This document shows, piece after piece, positions 8,185-16,795 of a stretch of 64,000 nucleotides of DNA. A program made the position numbers and the translations under genes. The stretch spans positions 1 through 64,000 of the forward strand of contig JAFGXY010000047.1 in the NCBI GenBank assembly GCA_016936395.1. Reading direction: 5' to 3'. Origin of the DNA: Paracoccaceae bacterium (GTDB taxonomy: Bacteria > Pseudomonadota > Alphaproteobacteria > Rhodobacterales > Rhodobacteraceae). The notes below the pieces were generated by a model that saw nothing but the letters and a program-made list of their open reading frames with translations, was not told where the DNA came from and searched no databases. Within the stretch, counting starts at the first letter, position 1; each line of letters begins with the position of its first letter.

Positions 8185-9636
8185 ATGGTGTCGCGTGTTA
8201 TCCCGGTCGAGCCTTTCGATCTTGTGATCTTCGGCGGCACCGGCGATCTGGCACGACGCAAGATCTTTCCGGGGCTGTATCGGCGGTTTCTGGCCGGGCA
8301 GATGACGGCTGACAGCCGGATCATCGGTGCGGCGCGGGCCGAATTGTCTGACGACGATTTCCGCGCCACCGTGGCCAAGGCGATTGCAGAATTTGTCTCG
8401 GAATCGCGGCAAGACCCGGCGATGATCGCCGAATTCCTTACCCGTCTGCATTATGTGGCGATTGATGCCACCGGTGCGGGCGGCTGGGCCGCGCTGAAAG
8501 ACCTGATGCGCGAGGGCGTGGTGAGGGCGTTCTATTTCTCGGTGGCACCCACGCTCTTTGGCGATATCGCACTGCGTCTGAGTCAGCATGGTGTGGCCGA
8601 TGCGGCATCGCGGATCGTGGTGGAAAAGCCGTTCGGTCGCGATCTGGCCTCGGCGCGGGCGTTGAACGCGACGCTGGCGCTGCACTTTGACGAGACCCAG
8701 ATTTACCGCATCGACCACTACCTTGGCAAAGAGACGGTGCAGAACCTGATGGCCGTGCGTTTTGCCAACATCCTGTTCGAGCCGTTGTGGAAGGCCGAAT
8801 ACGTCGACCATGTGCAGATCACGGTTGCCGAAACCGTGGGGGTAGAGGGCCGCGGCGCCTATTACGACAAGTCGGGCGCGATGCGCGATATGGTGCAAAA
8901 CCATATGATGCAGCTTTTGTGCCTGATCGCGATGGAGCCGCCCTATCACTTTGACCCCAACGCGGTGCGCGATGAAAAGCTGAAGGTCATTCGCGCGCTG
9001 GACCCGGTTCGCCCGCAAGATATCGTGCGTGGTCAATATCTGGCCGGGGGCGGGCAGGGGGCCTATACCGCCCATAGCGAAAACCCCCATTCCACCACCG
9101 AAAGCTACATCGCGCTGCGGGTGCATGTGTCGAACTGGCGCTGGAAGGGCACGCCGTTTTATCTGCGCACCGGCAAACGGTTGCGGGCGCGGGCGTCGGA
9201 AATTGCCATCACCTTCAAGGAACCGCCGCATTCGATCTTTGACGACGCGCAGGGCTGGCGCGAAAATGTGCTGGTGATCCGGTTGCAGCCCGATGAAGGC
9301 ATGCACCTGAAAGTCATGATCAAGGAACCCGGCCCGGGCGGCATGCGGCTGATGCAGGTGCCGCTGGACATGTCCTTTGCCGATGCGCTTGGCGATGATC
9401 ACGACGATTTGCCCGATGCCTATGAACGGCTGATCATGGATGTGATCCGCGGTAACCAGACCCTGTTCATGCGCGGCGACGAGGTCGAGGCTGCCTGGGC
9501 CTGGACTGATCCGATCATCGAGGGCTGGACCGCGCGCGGCGACAAGCCGCAAAGCTATGATCCTGGGACATCGGGCCCCGAAGATGCGCTGATGCTGATG
9601 CACCGCGACGGCCGCCGCTGGCGGGAGATCAGGTGA
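8185..9636 (+). CDS. zwf: Glucose-6-phosphate 1-dehydrogenase
   Basis: Oxidises glucose-6-phosphate to 6-phosphogluconolactone with NAD(P)+, the entry to the Entner-Doudoroff and pentose phosphate routes. The 483-residue protein has the nucleotide-binding motif FGGTGDLARRK near the N-terminus, the EKPFGRDL segment, and the substrate/catalytic motif RIDHYLGKE near residue 180. The ATG at 8185 is chosen because GAAGAGG lies just upstream and the N-terminus then fits the family. It is the first gene of zwf-pgl-pgi. The degenerate transposon end stops about 100 bp before it, so its promoter region abuts the insertion. Confidence 0.97.
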   Translation: MVSRVIPVEPFDLVIFGGTGDLARRKIFPGLYRRFLAGQMTADSRIIGAARAELSDDDFRATVAKAIAEFVSESRQDPAMIAEFLTRLHYVAIDATGAGGWAALKDLMREGVVRAFYFSVAPTLFGDIALRLSQHGVADAASRIVVEKPFGRDLASARALNATLALHFDETQIYRIDHYLGKETVQNLMAVRFANILFEPLWKAEYVDHVQITVAETVGVEGRGAYYDKSGAMRDMVQNHMMQLLCLIAMEPPYHFDPNAVRDEKLKVIRALDPVRPQDIVRGQYLAGGGQGAYTAHSENPHSTTESYIALRVHVSNWRWKGTPFYLRTGKRLRARASEIAITFKEPPHSIFDDAQGWRENVLVIRLQPDEGMHLKVMIKEPGPGGMRLMQVPLDMSFADALGDDHDDLPDAYERLIMDVIRGNQTLFMRGDEVEAAWAWTDPIIEGWTARGDKPQSYDPGTSGPEDALMLMHRDGRRWREIR

Positions 9637-10307
9637 TGGAATTCATCGCCTATCCCGATGCCGAGTTGATGTATCTGGCGCTTGCCAAACAGATCTCGGG
9701 CGAATTGGGGGCGTTCTTGCGTCGCGATGGCCGGGCGTCATTCTGCGTGCCGGGTGGCACCACGCCGGGACCGGTGTTCGACACGCTGTCCGGGGCGGAC
9801 CTGGACTGGCAGAATGTCGCGGTTTTTCTGAACGATGAACGCTGGGTGCCCGAATCCAGCCCGCGGTCAAACACCCGGCTTTTGCGCGAACGCCTGCTGC
9901 GCGGCCCGGCCGGTCGGGCGCAACTGGTGCCGCTTTACGCCCCGGCGGCCCAACCCGAGGATGTGCTGGAGGCGTTGTCAGATGGCATCGCCCCGCACCT
10001 GCCGATTTCTGTGCTGCTCTTGGGCATGGGGGCCGACATGCACACCGCCAGCCTGTTTCCGGGCGCTGATCTGCTGGAACAGGCGCTTGCCCCCACCGCG
10101 CCCATCCTGATGGCCCTGCGCGCGCAAGCCGCAGGCGAGCCGCGCATCACCCTGTCGGCCCGGGCATTGAGGTCGGCGTTTCACACGCATATCCTGATCA
10201 AGGGCCCGGAAAAGCGCGCGGCTTTGGAACGCGCCCAGGGTCTTTCTGCCAGCGAGGCCCCGGTGCGGGCGGTGCTGGATCTCGCAACCGTGCATTGGGC
10301 CGAATAA
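9636..10307 (+). CDS. pgl: 6-phosphogluconolactonase
   Basis: Hydrolyses 6-phosphogluconolactone made by Zwf. The 223-residue DevB/SOL-type protein has [13 protein letters not shown] near residue 37, the LNDERWVP motif, and [14 protein letters not shown] near residue 128. The last motif is usually GxDGHTASLFP; here Met replaces the Gly before His. The ATG overlaps the zwf stop by one base (TGATG), with the end of zwf supplying GGGAGATCAGG as ribosome site. The order zwf-pgl-pgi indicates one operon. Confidence 0.95.
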   Translation: MEFIAYPDAELMYLALAKQISGELGAFLRRDGRASFCVPGGTTPGPVFDTLSGADLDWQNVAVFLNDERWVPESSPRSNTRLLRERLLRGPAGRAQLVPLYAPAAQPEDVLEALSDGIAPHLPISVLLLGMGADMHTASLFPGADLLEQALAPTAPILMALRAQAAGEPRITLSARALRSAFHTHILIKGPEKRAALERAQGLSASEAPVRAVLDLATVHWAE

Positions 10308-10308
10308 C

Positions 10309-11913
10309 ATGACTGAGATCTGGGACGCATTGAAAGACCATCACGCGGCCGTTCGCGGGCGACCGATCCTTGATCTGTTCGCCGATCCGGCGCGGGCGGT
10401 GGAATTTTCGGCCACCAGTGACGGGATGCTGTTTGACTATTCCAAGACCAACCTTGATCCGCGCGGCCTGGGGTTGCTGCTGGATCTGGCCGACAGCGCC
10501 GGGGTAGCGGCAAAGCGCGATGCGATGTTTGGCGGCGCCAGAATCAACCAGACCGAAGGCCGCGCCGTGCTGCACACCGCGCTGCGCAATCTGGATGCGA
10601 CGGTGCTGGTGGACGGTGTCGATGTGATGCCGCCGGTGCGGCGCACCCATGCCCGGATGCAAGCCTTTTGCGCCGATGTGCGCGAAGGCCGGTTTGTCGG
10701 GCAGGGCGGGCGGATCACCGATGTGGTGAATGTCGGCATTGGTGGCTCTGACCTTGGCCCGGCGATGGCGGTGCTGGCGCTTGCCCCCTATCATGACGGT
10801 CCGCGCTGTCATTTCATCTCGAACGTCGATGGCGCGCATGCGACCGATACCTTGCGCGGCCTGAACCCCGAAACCACGCTGGTGATCGTGGCCTCCAAGA
10901 CCTTCACCACCATCGAGACGATGACCAACACCGAAACCGTGCGGGCCTGGATGGCGCAACATGTGGCCAATCCGGCGGCGCAATTTGCCGCCGTGTCCAC
11001 CGCCGCCGACAAGACCACCGCCTTCGGTATTCCTGATGAACGGGTGTTCGGTTTCGAAGATTGGGTCGGCGGGCGCTATTCGCTGTGGGGGCCGATCGGG
11101 CTGTCGGTGATGCTGGCGGTGGGGCCGCAGGCGTTTGACGATTTCCTGCGCGGTGGCGCGGCGATGGACCGGCATTTCCGCGAGGCGCCGTTTGGCCAGA
11201 ACCTGCCGGTGTTGCTGGCGCTGGTGGGGCTGTGGCACAACCAGATCTGCGGCTATACAACCCGCGCGGTTTTGCCTTACGATCAACGCCTTAGCCGCTT
11301 GCCTGCCTATCTGCAACAGCTTGAGATGGAAAGCAACGGCAAGCGCGTGGCGATGGATGGCTCTGATCTGGCCTATCCCTCGGGCCCGGTGGTCTGGGGT
11401 GAGCCGGGCACCAATGGCCAGCACGCCTTTTACCAACTGATCCATCAGGGCACCCGCGTGGTTCCTTGCGAATTTCTGGTGGCCCGGCGCGGCCATGAGC
11501 CAGAGCTTGCGCATCAGCACCTGATGCTGGTGTCAAACTGTCTGGCGCAATCCAAGGCCCTGTTGCGTGGCCGCACGCTGGATGAGGCAACGGCGCTGAT
11601 GGCGAAAAAGGGCCTGACCGGGGCCGAGCTTGATCGTCAGGCCCGCCACCGGGTGTTTCCGGGCAACCGGCCTTCCACGACGCTGGCCTATGACCAACTC
11701 ACGCCCTTTACCCTTGGCCAGATCATCGCGCTTTATGAACACCGGGTGTTTGTCGAAGGTGTGATCCTTGGGATCAATTCCTTTGACCAATGGGGGGTGG
11801 AACTGGGCAAGGAACTGGCGCTTGCCCTGCAACCGGTGCTGGAGGGCAAGACCGATATTGACGGCAAGGACGGGTCCACCGCCCGCCTTGCCGCATGGTT
11901 TCGGGGGGAATGA
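10309..11913 (+). CDS. pgi: Glucose-6-phosphate isomerase
   Basis: Interconverts glucose-6-phosphate and fructose-6-phosphate. The 534-residue protein shows [34 protein letters not shown], the EMESNGK segment and [18 protein letters not shown] with the catalytic His. It starts one base after the pgl stop. A strong hairpin with a T-run follows at 11956, probably ending the zwf-pgl-pgi transcript. Confidence 0.97.
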   Translation: MTEIWDALKDHHAAVRGRPILDLFADPARAVEFSATSDGMLFDYSKTNLDPRGLGLLLDLADSAGVAAKRDAMFGGARINQTEGRAVLHTALRNLDATVLVDGVDVMPPVRRTHARMQAFCADVREGRFVGQGGRITDVVNVGIGGSDLGPAMAVLALAPYHDGPRCHFISNVDGAHATDTLRGLNPETTLVIVASKTFTTIETMTNTETVRAWMAQHVANPAAQFAAVSTAADKTTAFGIPDERVFGFEDWVGGRYSLWGPIGLSVMLAVGPQAFDDFLRGGAAMDRHFREAPFGQNLPVLLALVGLWHNQICGYTTRAVLPYDQRLSRLPAYLQQLEMESNGKRVAMDGSDLAYPSGPVVWGEPGTNGQHAFYQLIHQGTRVVPCEFLVARRGHEPELAHQHLMLVSNCLAQSKALLRGRTLDEATALMAKKGLTGAELDRQARHRVFPGNRPSTTLAYDQLTPFTLGQIIALYEHRVFVEGVILGINSFDQWGVELGKELALALQPVLEGKTDIDGKDGSTARLAAWFRGE

Positions 11914-11923
11914 CCGCCCTCCC

Positions 11924-11953
11924 ATTCCTCTTGGTGCAAATACCCGCGGGGGG
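11924..11953 (-). repeat. Rhodobacterales-type intergenic repeat (GGTATTT...CAAGAGGA)
   Basis: On the minus strand this reads GCGGGTATTTGCACCAAGAGGA. The same core (GGTATTTT-GCCAAGAGGA) is present at 29626-29658 and 56859-56889, and a weaker form at 42578-42610. All four lie between genes. It is a dispersed repeat of unknown role, here adjoining the pgi terminator. Confidence 0.6.
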
Positions 11954-11955
11954 TC

Positions 11956-11983
11956 GGGGGGCGGCAAGCCCCCCGCCTTTTTT
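11956..11983 (+). terminator. Rho-independent terminator after pgi
   Basis: Stem GGGGGGC (11956-11962) pairs with GCCCCCC (11968-11974) around a 5-nt loop and is followed by CCTTTTTT. It would end the zwf-pgl-pgi transcript before the convergent ridA-like gene. Confidence 0.8.
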
Positions 11984-11986
11984 GCC

Positions 11987-12340
11987 TTACTTCAGCGCGG
12001 CGGTGACGATCACTTCCACGCGGTAGGCCGGGGCAGCAAGCTTTGCCTCGCCTGTCGCGCGGGCCGGCGTGTGGCCCTGTGGCACCCAGGTATCCCAGAT
12101 CCGGTTCATCTCGGGAAAGTCGGCAATGTCGGCCAGCCAGATCTGGGCCGAAAGGATGCGGGTCTTGTCGGTGCCGGCGGCGGCCAGAATCCGGTCCACC
12201 TCGGCCAGACAGGTCTGGGTCTGCGCGGCCACCGAGTCGCCGGGTTTGCCGACTTGTCCCGCGACCCAGATGATCCCGTTGTAGCACACGCCCTCACTCA
12301 TCCGGGTGCCGGTGCCAAGGCGTTTGATGTCGTCGTTCAT
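11987..12340 (-). CDS. RidA (YjgF/YER057c/UK114) family protein
   Basis: A 117-residue protein of the Rid family, whose best-known members hydrolyse reactive enamine/imine intermediates from PLP enzymes. Seen are the IWVAGQVG strand, TCLAEVDRILAAAG, and the C-terminal PAYRVEVIVTAALK in which the family Arg that binds the carboxylate is present. A RidA subfamily cannot be fixed by eye. It is convergent with pgi and transcribed alone. Confidence 0.88.
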   Translation of the reverse strand: MNDDIKRLGTGTRMSEGVCYNGIIWVAGQVGKPGDSVAAQTQTCLAEVDRILAAAGTDKTRILSAQIWLADIADFPEMNRIWDTWVPQGHTPARATGEAKLAAPAYRVEVIVTAALK

Positions 12341-12424
12341 GGCGCTCTCCTTCGGTCATTGCCGACCGCTTGCCTAGCGGCCAGCGTCGGCAAAGAAAAG
12401 GGGGCGTCGCGCAGCGAAAGGGGA

Positions 12425-12498
12425 TGGAGCGGGTGAAGGGAATCGAACCCTCGTCATCAGCTTGGGAAGCTGCTTCTCTACCATTGAGATACACCCGC
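12425..12498 (-). tRNA. tRNA-Gly (anticodon CCC)
   Basis: Folds as a 74-nt tRNA on the minus strand: acceptor GCGGGTG/CACCCGC, D-arm TCTC...GAGA, anticodon loop TTCCCAA (anticodon CCC), T-loop TTCGATT, and an encoded CCA at 12425-12427. The outermost anticodon-stem pair (27-43) appears to be a G-A mismatch, which is slightly unusual. Confidence 0.95.
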
Positions 12499-12577
12499 AC
12501 AAAGGTTGAGTTAAGACAAGCAGCGGCGCAGGTCAAGCGGGGTGAGGCTAAATCCATCTGGTTTGGCCAGAAGAAGA

Positions 12578-12602
12578 CCCCCCGATACTGGGGATCGGGG
12601 GG
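12578..12602 (-). terminator. Hairpin downstream of the fasciclin gene
   Basis: CCCCCCGAT at 12578-12586 pairs with ATCGGGGGG at 12594-12602 around a 7-nt loop. On the minus strand it is followed by TCTTCTTC, only a weak U-tract. It lies 116 bp beyond the fasciclin stop and before tRNA-Gly. Between 12603 and 12718 I see no gene. Confidence 0.5.
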
Positions 12603-12718
12603 GCAGAACACGCGCGTGCCGGGGCAAACCCTTGGGGACATTGAACAGGCGCGCCACCAACACACGCGGCAAGGCACGCGGGGGGGAGTGATGACCCCGC
12701 GCAACCAAGTCCTCGGCC

Positions 12719-13261
12719 TTACATGGCGGGCAGCAGCACCGTGTCGATCACATGGATCACGCCATTCGATTGCTTGACATCGGCGATGGTGACGGTGGCG
12801 ATATTGCCCATGCCATCCTTGATCTTGATCGCATCGCCGTCTTTCATCGCGGTAAACTCGCAGCCGCCGACGGTGCCAACCGGGTGCATGCCCTTGTCAT
12901 CGGCAATCATCTTGTCGATGTCAGCGGCCATCGCATTGGCGGCCACCACATGGCAGGTCAGGATTTTCACCAGCTGATCCTTGTTTTCCGGCCTCAGCAG
13001 GGTTTCCACCGTGCCTGCGGGCAGCTTGGCAAAGGCCTCATTGGTGGGCGCGAACACGGTGAACGGGCCAGCCCCCGACAGCGTTTCCACCAGACCGGCG
13101 GCCTGCACCGCCGCCACCAGCGTGGTGTGATCGGCCGAATTCACGGCGTTTTCAATGATGTTCTTGTCTTCATACATTGCGGCGCCGCCGACCATCGGGT
13201 TTTCGGCAAAGGCAACGGCGCTGGACAGGGCAAGGATTGATGCGGCAAGGGTCAGTTTCAT
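12719..13261 (-). CDS. Secreted fasciclin-domain protein
   Basis: A 180-residue exported protein with one FAS1 (fasciclin) domain. The signal peptide spans about residues 1-19 ([19 protein letters not shown]). The FAS1 hallmarks are present: [17 protein letters not shown] in the H1 region and [13 protein letters not shown] at the end. FAS1 proteins usually mediate adhesion; this one is periplasmic or extracellular. The ATG at 13261 is chosen because it begins the signal peptide and has GGAGAAG upstream. It lies just downstream of an ECF sigma/anti-sigma pair and has a candidate ECF promoter at 13310-13338, suggesting it is the regulated output of that pair. Confidence 0.92.
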   Translation of the reverse strand: MKLTLAASILALSSAVAFAENPMVGGAAMYEDKNIIENAVNSADHTTLVAAVQAAGLVETLSGAGPFTVFAPTNEAFAKLPAGTVETLLRPENKDQLVKILTCHVVAANAMAADIDKMIADDKGMHPVGTVGGCEFTAMKDGDAIKIKDGMGNIATVTIADVKQSNGVIHVIDTVLLPAM

Positions 13262-13309
13262 CGGGTCTTCTCCGGTGTTCTGAGGCAGGACCACCCTGCC
13301 TTCCTCCCA

Positions 13310-13338
13310 TCTACGAAGCGAAAACCCTTCGAGTTTCA
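13310..13338 (-). promoter_or_regulatory. Candidate ECF-sigma promoter for the fasciclin gene
   Basis: On the minus strand TGAAAC (13338-13333), a 17-nt spacer and CGTAGA (13315-13310) resemble -35/-10 boxes of ECF sigma promoters. This would place transcription start roughly 40 bp before the ATG at 13261. The match is by eye. Confidence 0.4.
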
Positions 13339-13377
13339 GGCCGATGCGATTTTTCGCCCCACCTCACGTCGCTGTGA

Positions 13378-14028
13378 TCAGGCACCGATTTCGGCGGTCA
13401 GGATCACCGGGCCGGTCGGCGCGCCGGTGGGCGAGCCACCCGCCGGTTCCACCGACACCGCCAGCACCCAGCCCGCAGGCGGGCGCGGCGTGCTTACCTG
13501 CAACGTCGCCGCGCCCAACAGGCCCAGCGACACCGGGGCCGCGTCGGGCGCGATGATCCACAGCTCATAGCTTTGGCCCGCGGGCGCAGGCAGGCCCGCG
13601 ATCTGGCGGACGGAAAGGCGGCTGCCGTCATGCCGAGCCTCATAGGCCTGGGGGGCATTGGCACTGCCCAGCGTCGCCAGCAACGGCGCTTGCGGGGCAG
13701 GTGGGACCAGAACCAACACCCCAACCGCCAAGGCCGCTGCCGCCGTGGCCCCGGCCAGCCACAACCGCCAGCTTTGGCGCGCGTGGGCAGGGTGCGGGAA
13801 CAGCCGCGCCTCGATCTGCGGCAACAGGTCGGGCAGGGGAACCGGATCATATCCGTCGTTCAACGGCGACAGTCGGGTTTCCCAATCGGTCACGCGGGCG
13901 GCAAACACCGGATCGGCCTTGATCCGCGCCTCAGCCGCCAGACGATCGGCCAGATCCAGCACGCCCAGCACATATTCACCGGCCAAGGCATCGTCATCAT
14001 CTTCGGGGGGCAATGAAGTGTCGGTCAT
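13378..14028 (-). CDS. RskA/anti-sigma-K-like membrane anti-sigma factor
   Basis: A 216-residue single-pass protein expected to hold the ECF sigma factor encoded just upstream. The N-terminal cytosolic part (DDALAGEYVLGVLD, then a DWETRLSPL segment) resembles the zinc-less anti-sigma domain of RskA/RskA-like proteins. One membrane helix spans about residues 88-110. The C-terminal periplasmic part carries the RskA-type pattern SYELWIIAPDAAPVSLGLL and a closing beta strand. The ATG overlaps the sigma stop (ATGA), so the two are coupled. Confidence 0.88.
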   Translation of the reverse strand: MTDTSLPPEDDDDALAGEYVLGVLDLADRLAAEARIKADPVFAARVTDWETRLSPLNDGYDPVPLPDLLPQIEARLFPHPAHARQSWRLWLAGATAAAALAVGVLVLVPPAPQAPLLATLGSANAPQAYEARHDGSRLSVRQIAGLPAPAGQSYELWIIAPDAAPVSLGLLGAATLQVSTPRPPAGWVLAVSVEPAGGSPTGAPTGPVILTAEIGA

Positions 14029-14606
14029 TGGTCAAGACACTCCTTAAGTTTCAACAGGCTGCGGCGCAACCAGGTGCGCATGGTGTTCAGGGGCACCGCA
14101 TGGCGAAGCGCCAAGGCGTCATAGGACAGCCCGTCCAGATAGGCCCCGCGCACCGCCTGTGCCTTTGCCGGTTCCAGCGTGTCGAAACACTCGGCCACCC
14201 GCCGCGCCTCGCCCATCGCGATCAGCCGGGTTTCGGCGCGTGGCGCGTGATCGGGGATCGACTCCGCCTCGCCGTCTTCGGATTGTTCAGGCCTGCGGGC
14301 GCGCAAACGGTCAATCGCGTGGTTGCGGGTCAGTGCCACCAGCCAGGCCATGCCGACGCCGCGCGCCGCATCATAGCGCCCCGCCCGCAGCCAGACCCGT
14401 GTGAACACCTCTTGCAACGCATCCTCCGCTTCTGCCTTGGTGCCAAGGATACGCAGCAGAACCCCCATAAGTTTCGGCCCGGCCGTATGGTAGAGCAGGC
14501 CAAAGGCCGCACGATCCTGTTTTGCCACGCGTTCCAGAAGCAGGCAGATGTCGGTTCTGGCCGCTGGCCGGGCCTGTGCGCTATCCACGTCGCCGCCGCC
14601 GACCAT
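14025..14606 (-). CDS. ECF sigma factor (SigK-like)
   Basis: An RNA-polymerase sigma factor of the ECF type, about 190 residues. Region 2 is seen in GLLYHTAGPKLMGVLLRILGTKAEAEDALQEVF and NHAIDRLR; region 4 in LDGLSYDALALRHAVPLNTMRTWLRRSLLKLKECL. Three starts are possible: GTG 14615, ATG 14606, GTG 14588. All lie within the last codons of the RACo-like gene, so the sigma gene overlaps its upstream neighbour. The pairing with an RskA-like anti-sigma and a fasciclin gene mirrors mycobacterial SigK-RskA-MPT70/83. Confidence 0.9.
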   Translation of the reverse strand: MVGGGDVDSAQARPAARTDICLLLERVAKQDRAAFGLLYHTAGPKLMGVLLRILGTKAEAEDALQEVFTRVWLRAGRYDAARGVGMAWLVALTRNHAIDRLRARRPEQSEDGEAESIPDHAPRAETRLIAMGEARRVAECFDTLEPAKAQAVRGAYLDGLSYDALALRHAVPLNTMRTWLRRSLLKLKECLDQ

Positions 14607-16617
14607 CGCTGCCACTGCCCTGGGTGTTGAACGACACTTGCGGCAAGGTCAGCACCGAAAACAGGTTCGGGAACGGGTCGACCGCATGCGGAATGGCATT
14701 GGCATTGACGAAATGTTCCTGAAACCGCGGCTCGATGGCGGTTTCCACCTTGTGGATGTCATGCACCACCGCCTCGATCTGGTCGCGCGCCGCCACGTTG
14801 CACAGGGCAATGCGCGCCCCGGTGCCTGCGGCATTGCCGGCGCTGGTGACGTGGTCAAGGGGGGCGTCGGGGATCATCCCCAGCACCATGGCGTGTGTCG
14901 GGCTGATATGCGCGCCAAAAGCCCCGGCAAGGGTGATGCGGTCCACATGATCGATGCCCATTTCATCCATCAACAGCCGCGCCCCGGCGTAAAGCGCGGA
15001 TTTCGCCAACTGGATGGCGCGGATATCGCCTTGGGTCACCATGATGCGCGGCCCACCCGCGGCGCTGGCATCATGCAGCAGATAGCTGTGGGTGCGGCCA
15101 TCCGGGATGCAGCGCTGCGTGCCGGTCTGATCCGGCCCGCCGATCAGGCCACCCGGATCGACCAGCCCTGCCATCCGCATTTCCGCCACGGCCTCAATGA
15201 TGCCCGACCCGCAGATGCCGGTGATGCCGGACGCTGCCGTTGCCGCCGCAAAGCCCGCATCATCGGACCACACCTCAGACCCGATGACGCGAAAGCGTGG
15301 TTCCTTGGTGACGGGGTCGATCTCGACCCGCTCGATCGCGCCGGGGGCGGCCCGCTGGCCAGAACTGATCTGTGCGCCCTCAAACGCCGGGCCGGTGGGG
15401 GAAGAACAGGCCAGCACTCGGGTCTTGTTGCCCAGAAGGATCTCGGCATTGGTGCCGACATCGACAATCAGAACCATCTCGTCCGACTTTCCCGGCTGCT
15501 CCGACAGCGCCACCGCCGCCGCATCGGCACCCACATGCCCGGCGATGCAGGGCAGGATGTAAACCCGCGCCGCCCGGTTGATCGCCGCCAGATCCAGATC
15601 GCGCGCATCCAGTGAAAGGCTGCCGCTGGTGGCAAGGGCAAACGGTGCCTGACCCAGTTCAACCGGATCAATCCCCAGCAGCAGATGGTGCATCACCGGG
15701 TTGCAGACCACGACCACCTCATAAATGCTGGCCGGATCAACACCGCCTTGCGCCGCAATCGACAGCGCCAGATCGTTGATCGCCGCGCGCACCACACGGG
15801 TCATCTCGACATCGCCACCGGGGTTCATCATGACATAGGACACCCGGCTCATCAGATCCTCGCCAAAGCGGATCTGCGGGTTCATCACCCCGCCCGAGGC
15901 CAGCACCCGGCCATCACGCAAATCGCACAGGTGGGCGGCGATGGTGGTGGAGCCAAGGTCGATGGCAAGCCCATGGATGGCAACGTCATGAAAGCCGGGC
16001 CACAGATCAAGGATGCGCGGCGCGGCGTCATGGTTGCCCTTGTGCAACGCGACCGTCACGCGCCAGTTGCCCTTGCGCAACACCGGCTGCAAGCGGCGCA
16101 AAAGGGCCAGATCGGCGGTTACGTCAGCCACCTGCCACTGGTTGCGCAGCGCAAGCGCCAGACGTTCAAAGTCGCCGGTGGGTTCGTGCATGTCGGGTTC
16201 GGCCACCTCGACATACAAGAGGCGGGTTGCGGGGTCCATTTCGATCACCCGCTCGGTCACCGACTTGCGAATCACCTGCTTGTGGACCTGGCTTTCGGGC
16301 GGCACGTCGATCACGACATCGCCCATGATCCGGGCCTGACAGCCCAGACGGCGTCCCTCTGCCAAGCCGCGTAGCTGTTTGTAGCGGTCTTCCACCGCGT
16401 TCCAGTCGCTCAGCGCATCCTCGGCCACCGTGACGCCATGCTTGGAAAACGCGCCATAACCGGGGCTGATCTGGCACTTCGAGCAGATGCCCCGCCCGCC
16501 GCAGACGGAATCAAGGTCCACCCCCAACTGACGCGCGGCCGCCAGCACCGGCGTGCCGAACGGCACACGTCCGCGCTTGCCCGAAGGCGTGAAGATCACA
16601 AGGGGGTCGTCTGACAT
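14581..16617 (-). CDS. ASKHA/RACo-like corrinoid protein reductive activator
   Basis: A 678-residue protein resembling RACo/RamA-type activators, which use ATP hydrolysis and an Fe-S centre to re-reduce inactive cob(II)alamin in corrinoid methyltransferase systems. The N-terminal 2Fe-2S ferredoxin cysteines appear in VCGGRGICSKC, with a further Cys in RRLGCQARI. The large C-terminal DUF4445/ASKHA part has AIDLGSTTIAAHLCDL, VDVGTNAEILLGN and GICGSGIIEAVAEM. The start ATG at 16617 has GGAG seven bases upstream. Four palindromes (16682-16793) lie immediately upstream, suggesting separate regulation. The last residues are Arg-rich and overlap the sigma-factor start. Confidence 0.9.
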   Translation of the reverse strand: MSDDPLVIFTPSGKRGRVPFGTPVLAAARQLGVDLDSVCGGRGICSKCQISPGYGAFSKHGVTVAEDALSDWNAVEDRYKQLRGLAEGRRLGCQARIMGDVVIDVPPESQVHKQVIRKSVTERVIEMDPATRLLYVEVAEPDMHEPTGDFERLALALRNQWQVADVTADLALLRRLQPVLRKGNWRVTVALHKGNHDAAPRILDLWPGFHDVAIHGLAIDLGSTTIAAHLCDLRDGRVLASGGVMNPQIRFGEDLMSRVSYVMMNPGGDVEMTRVVRAAINDLALSIAAQGGVDPASIYEVVVVCNPVMHHLLLGIDPVELGQAPFALATSGSLSLDARDLDLAAINRAARVYILPCIAGHVGADAAAVALSEQPGKSDEMVLIVDVGTNAEILLGNKTRVLACSSPTGPAFEGAQISSGQRAAPGAIERVEIDPVTKEPRFRVIGSEVWSDDAGFAAATAASGITGICGSGIIEAVAEMRMAGLVDPGGLIGGPDQTGTQRCIPDGRTHSYLLHDASAAGGPRIMVTQGDIRAIQLAKSALYAGARLLMDEMGIDHVDRITLAGAFGAHISPTHAMVLGMIPDAPLDHVTSAGNAAGTGARIALCNVAARDQIEAVVHDIHKVETAIEPRFQEHFVNANAIPHAVDPFPNLFSVLTLPQVSFNTQGSGSDGRRRRRG

Positions 16618-16681
16618 GGGGCAACTCCTTCGCACCTGCTTGTAGTGGCTTTCGGCGCCGCGGCAATGGAACAGGGCACGC

Positions 16682-16793
16682 GATTTCTCTGCGAGAAATC
16701 AAGTTCATGATGTTTCTGCGAAAGATCAAAGACGCCACTGATCATCCAGAGTTTTCGTAGAAAACTCGATGAACGCAATTCTCGTAGAGAATT
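16682..16793. promoter_or_regulatory. Array of four palindromic operators
   Basis: Four inverted repeats share a core TTTC/TTCTC-3nt-GAAA/GAGAA. They are GATTTCTC-TGC-GAGAAATC (16682-16700), TTTC-TGC-GAAA (16713-16723), GAGTTTTC-GTA-GAAAACTC (16749-16767) and AATTCTC-GTA-GAGAATT (16777-16793). Their centres are at 16691, 16718, 16758 and 16785, i.e. 27, 40 and 27 bp apart. They fill the gap between a small ORF and the RACo-like gene, 65-176 bp before its start. A dimeric regulator binding cooperatively is the simplest reading; no regulator gene is adjacent. Confidence 0.7.
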
Positions 16794-16795
16794 CG

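Noticed and set aside
8152-9603. A 483-codon minus-strand frame
   Set aside because: Antisense shadow of zwf.
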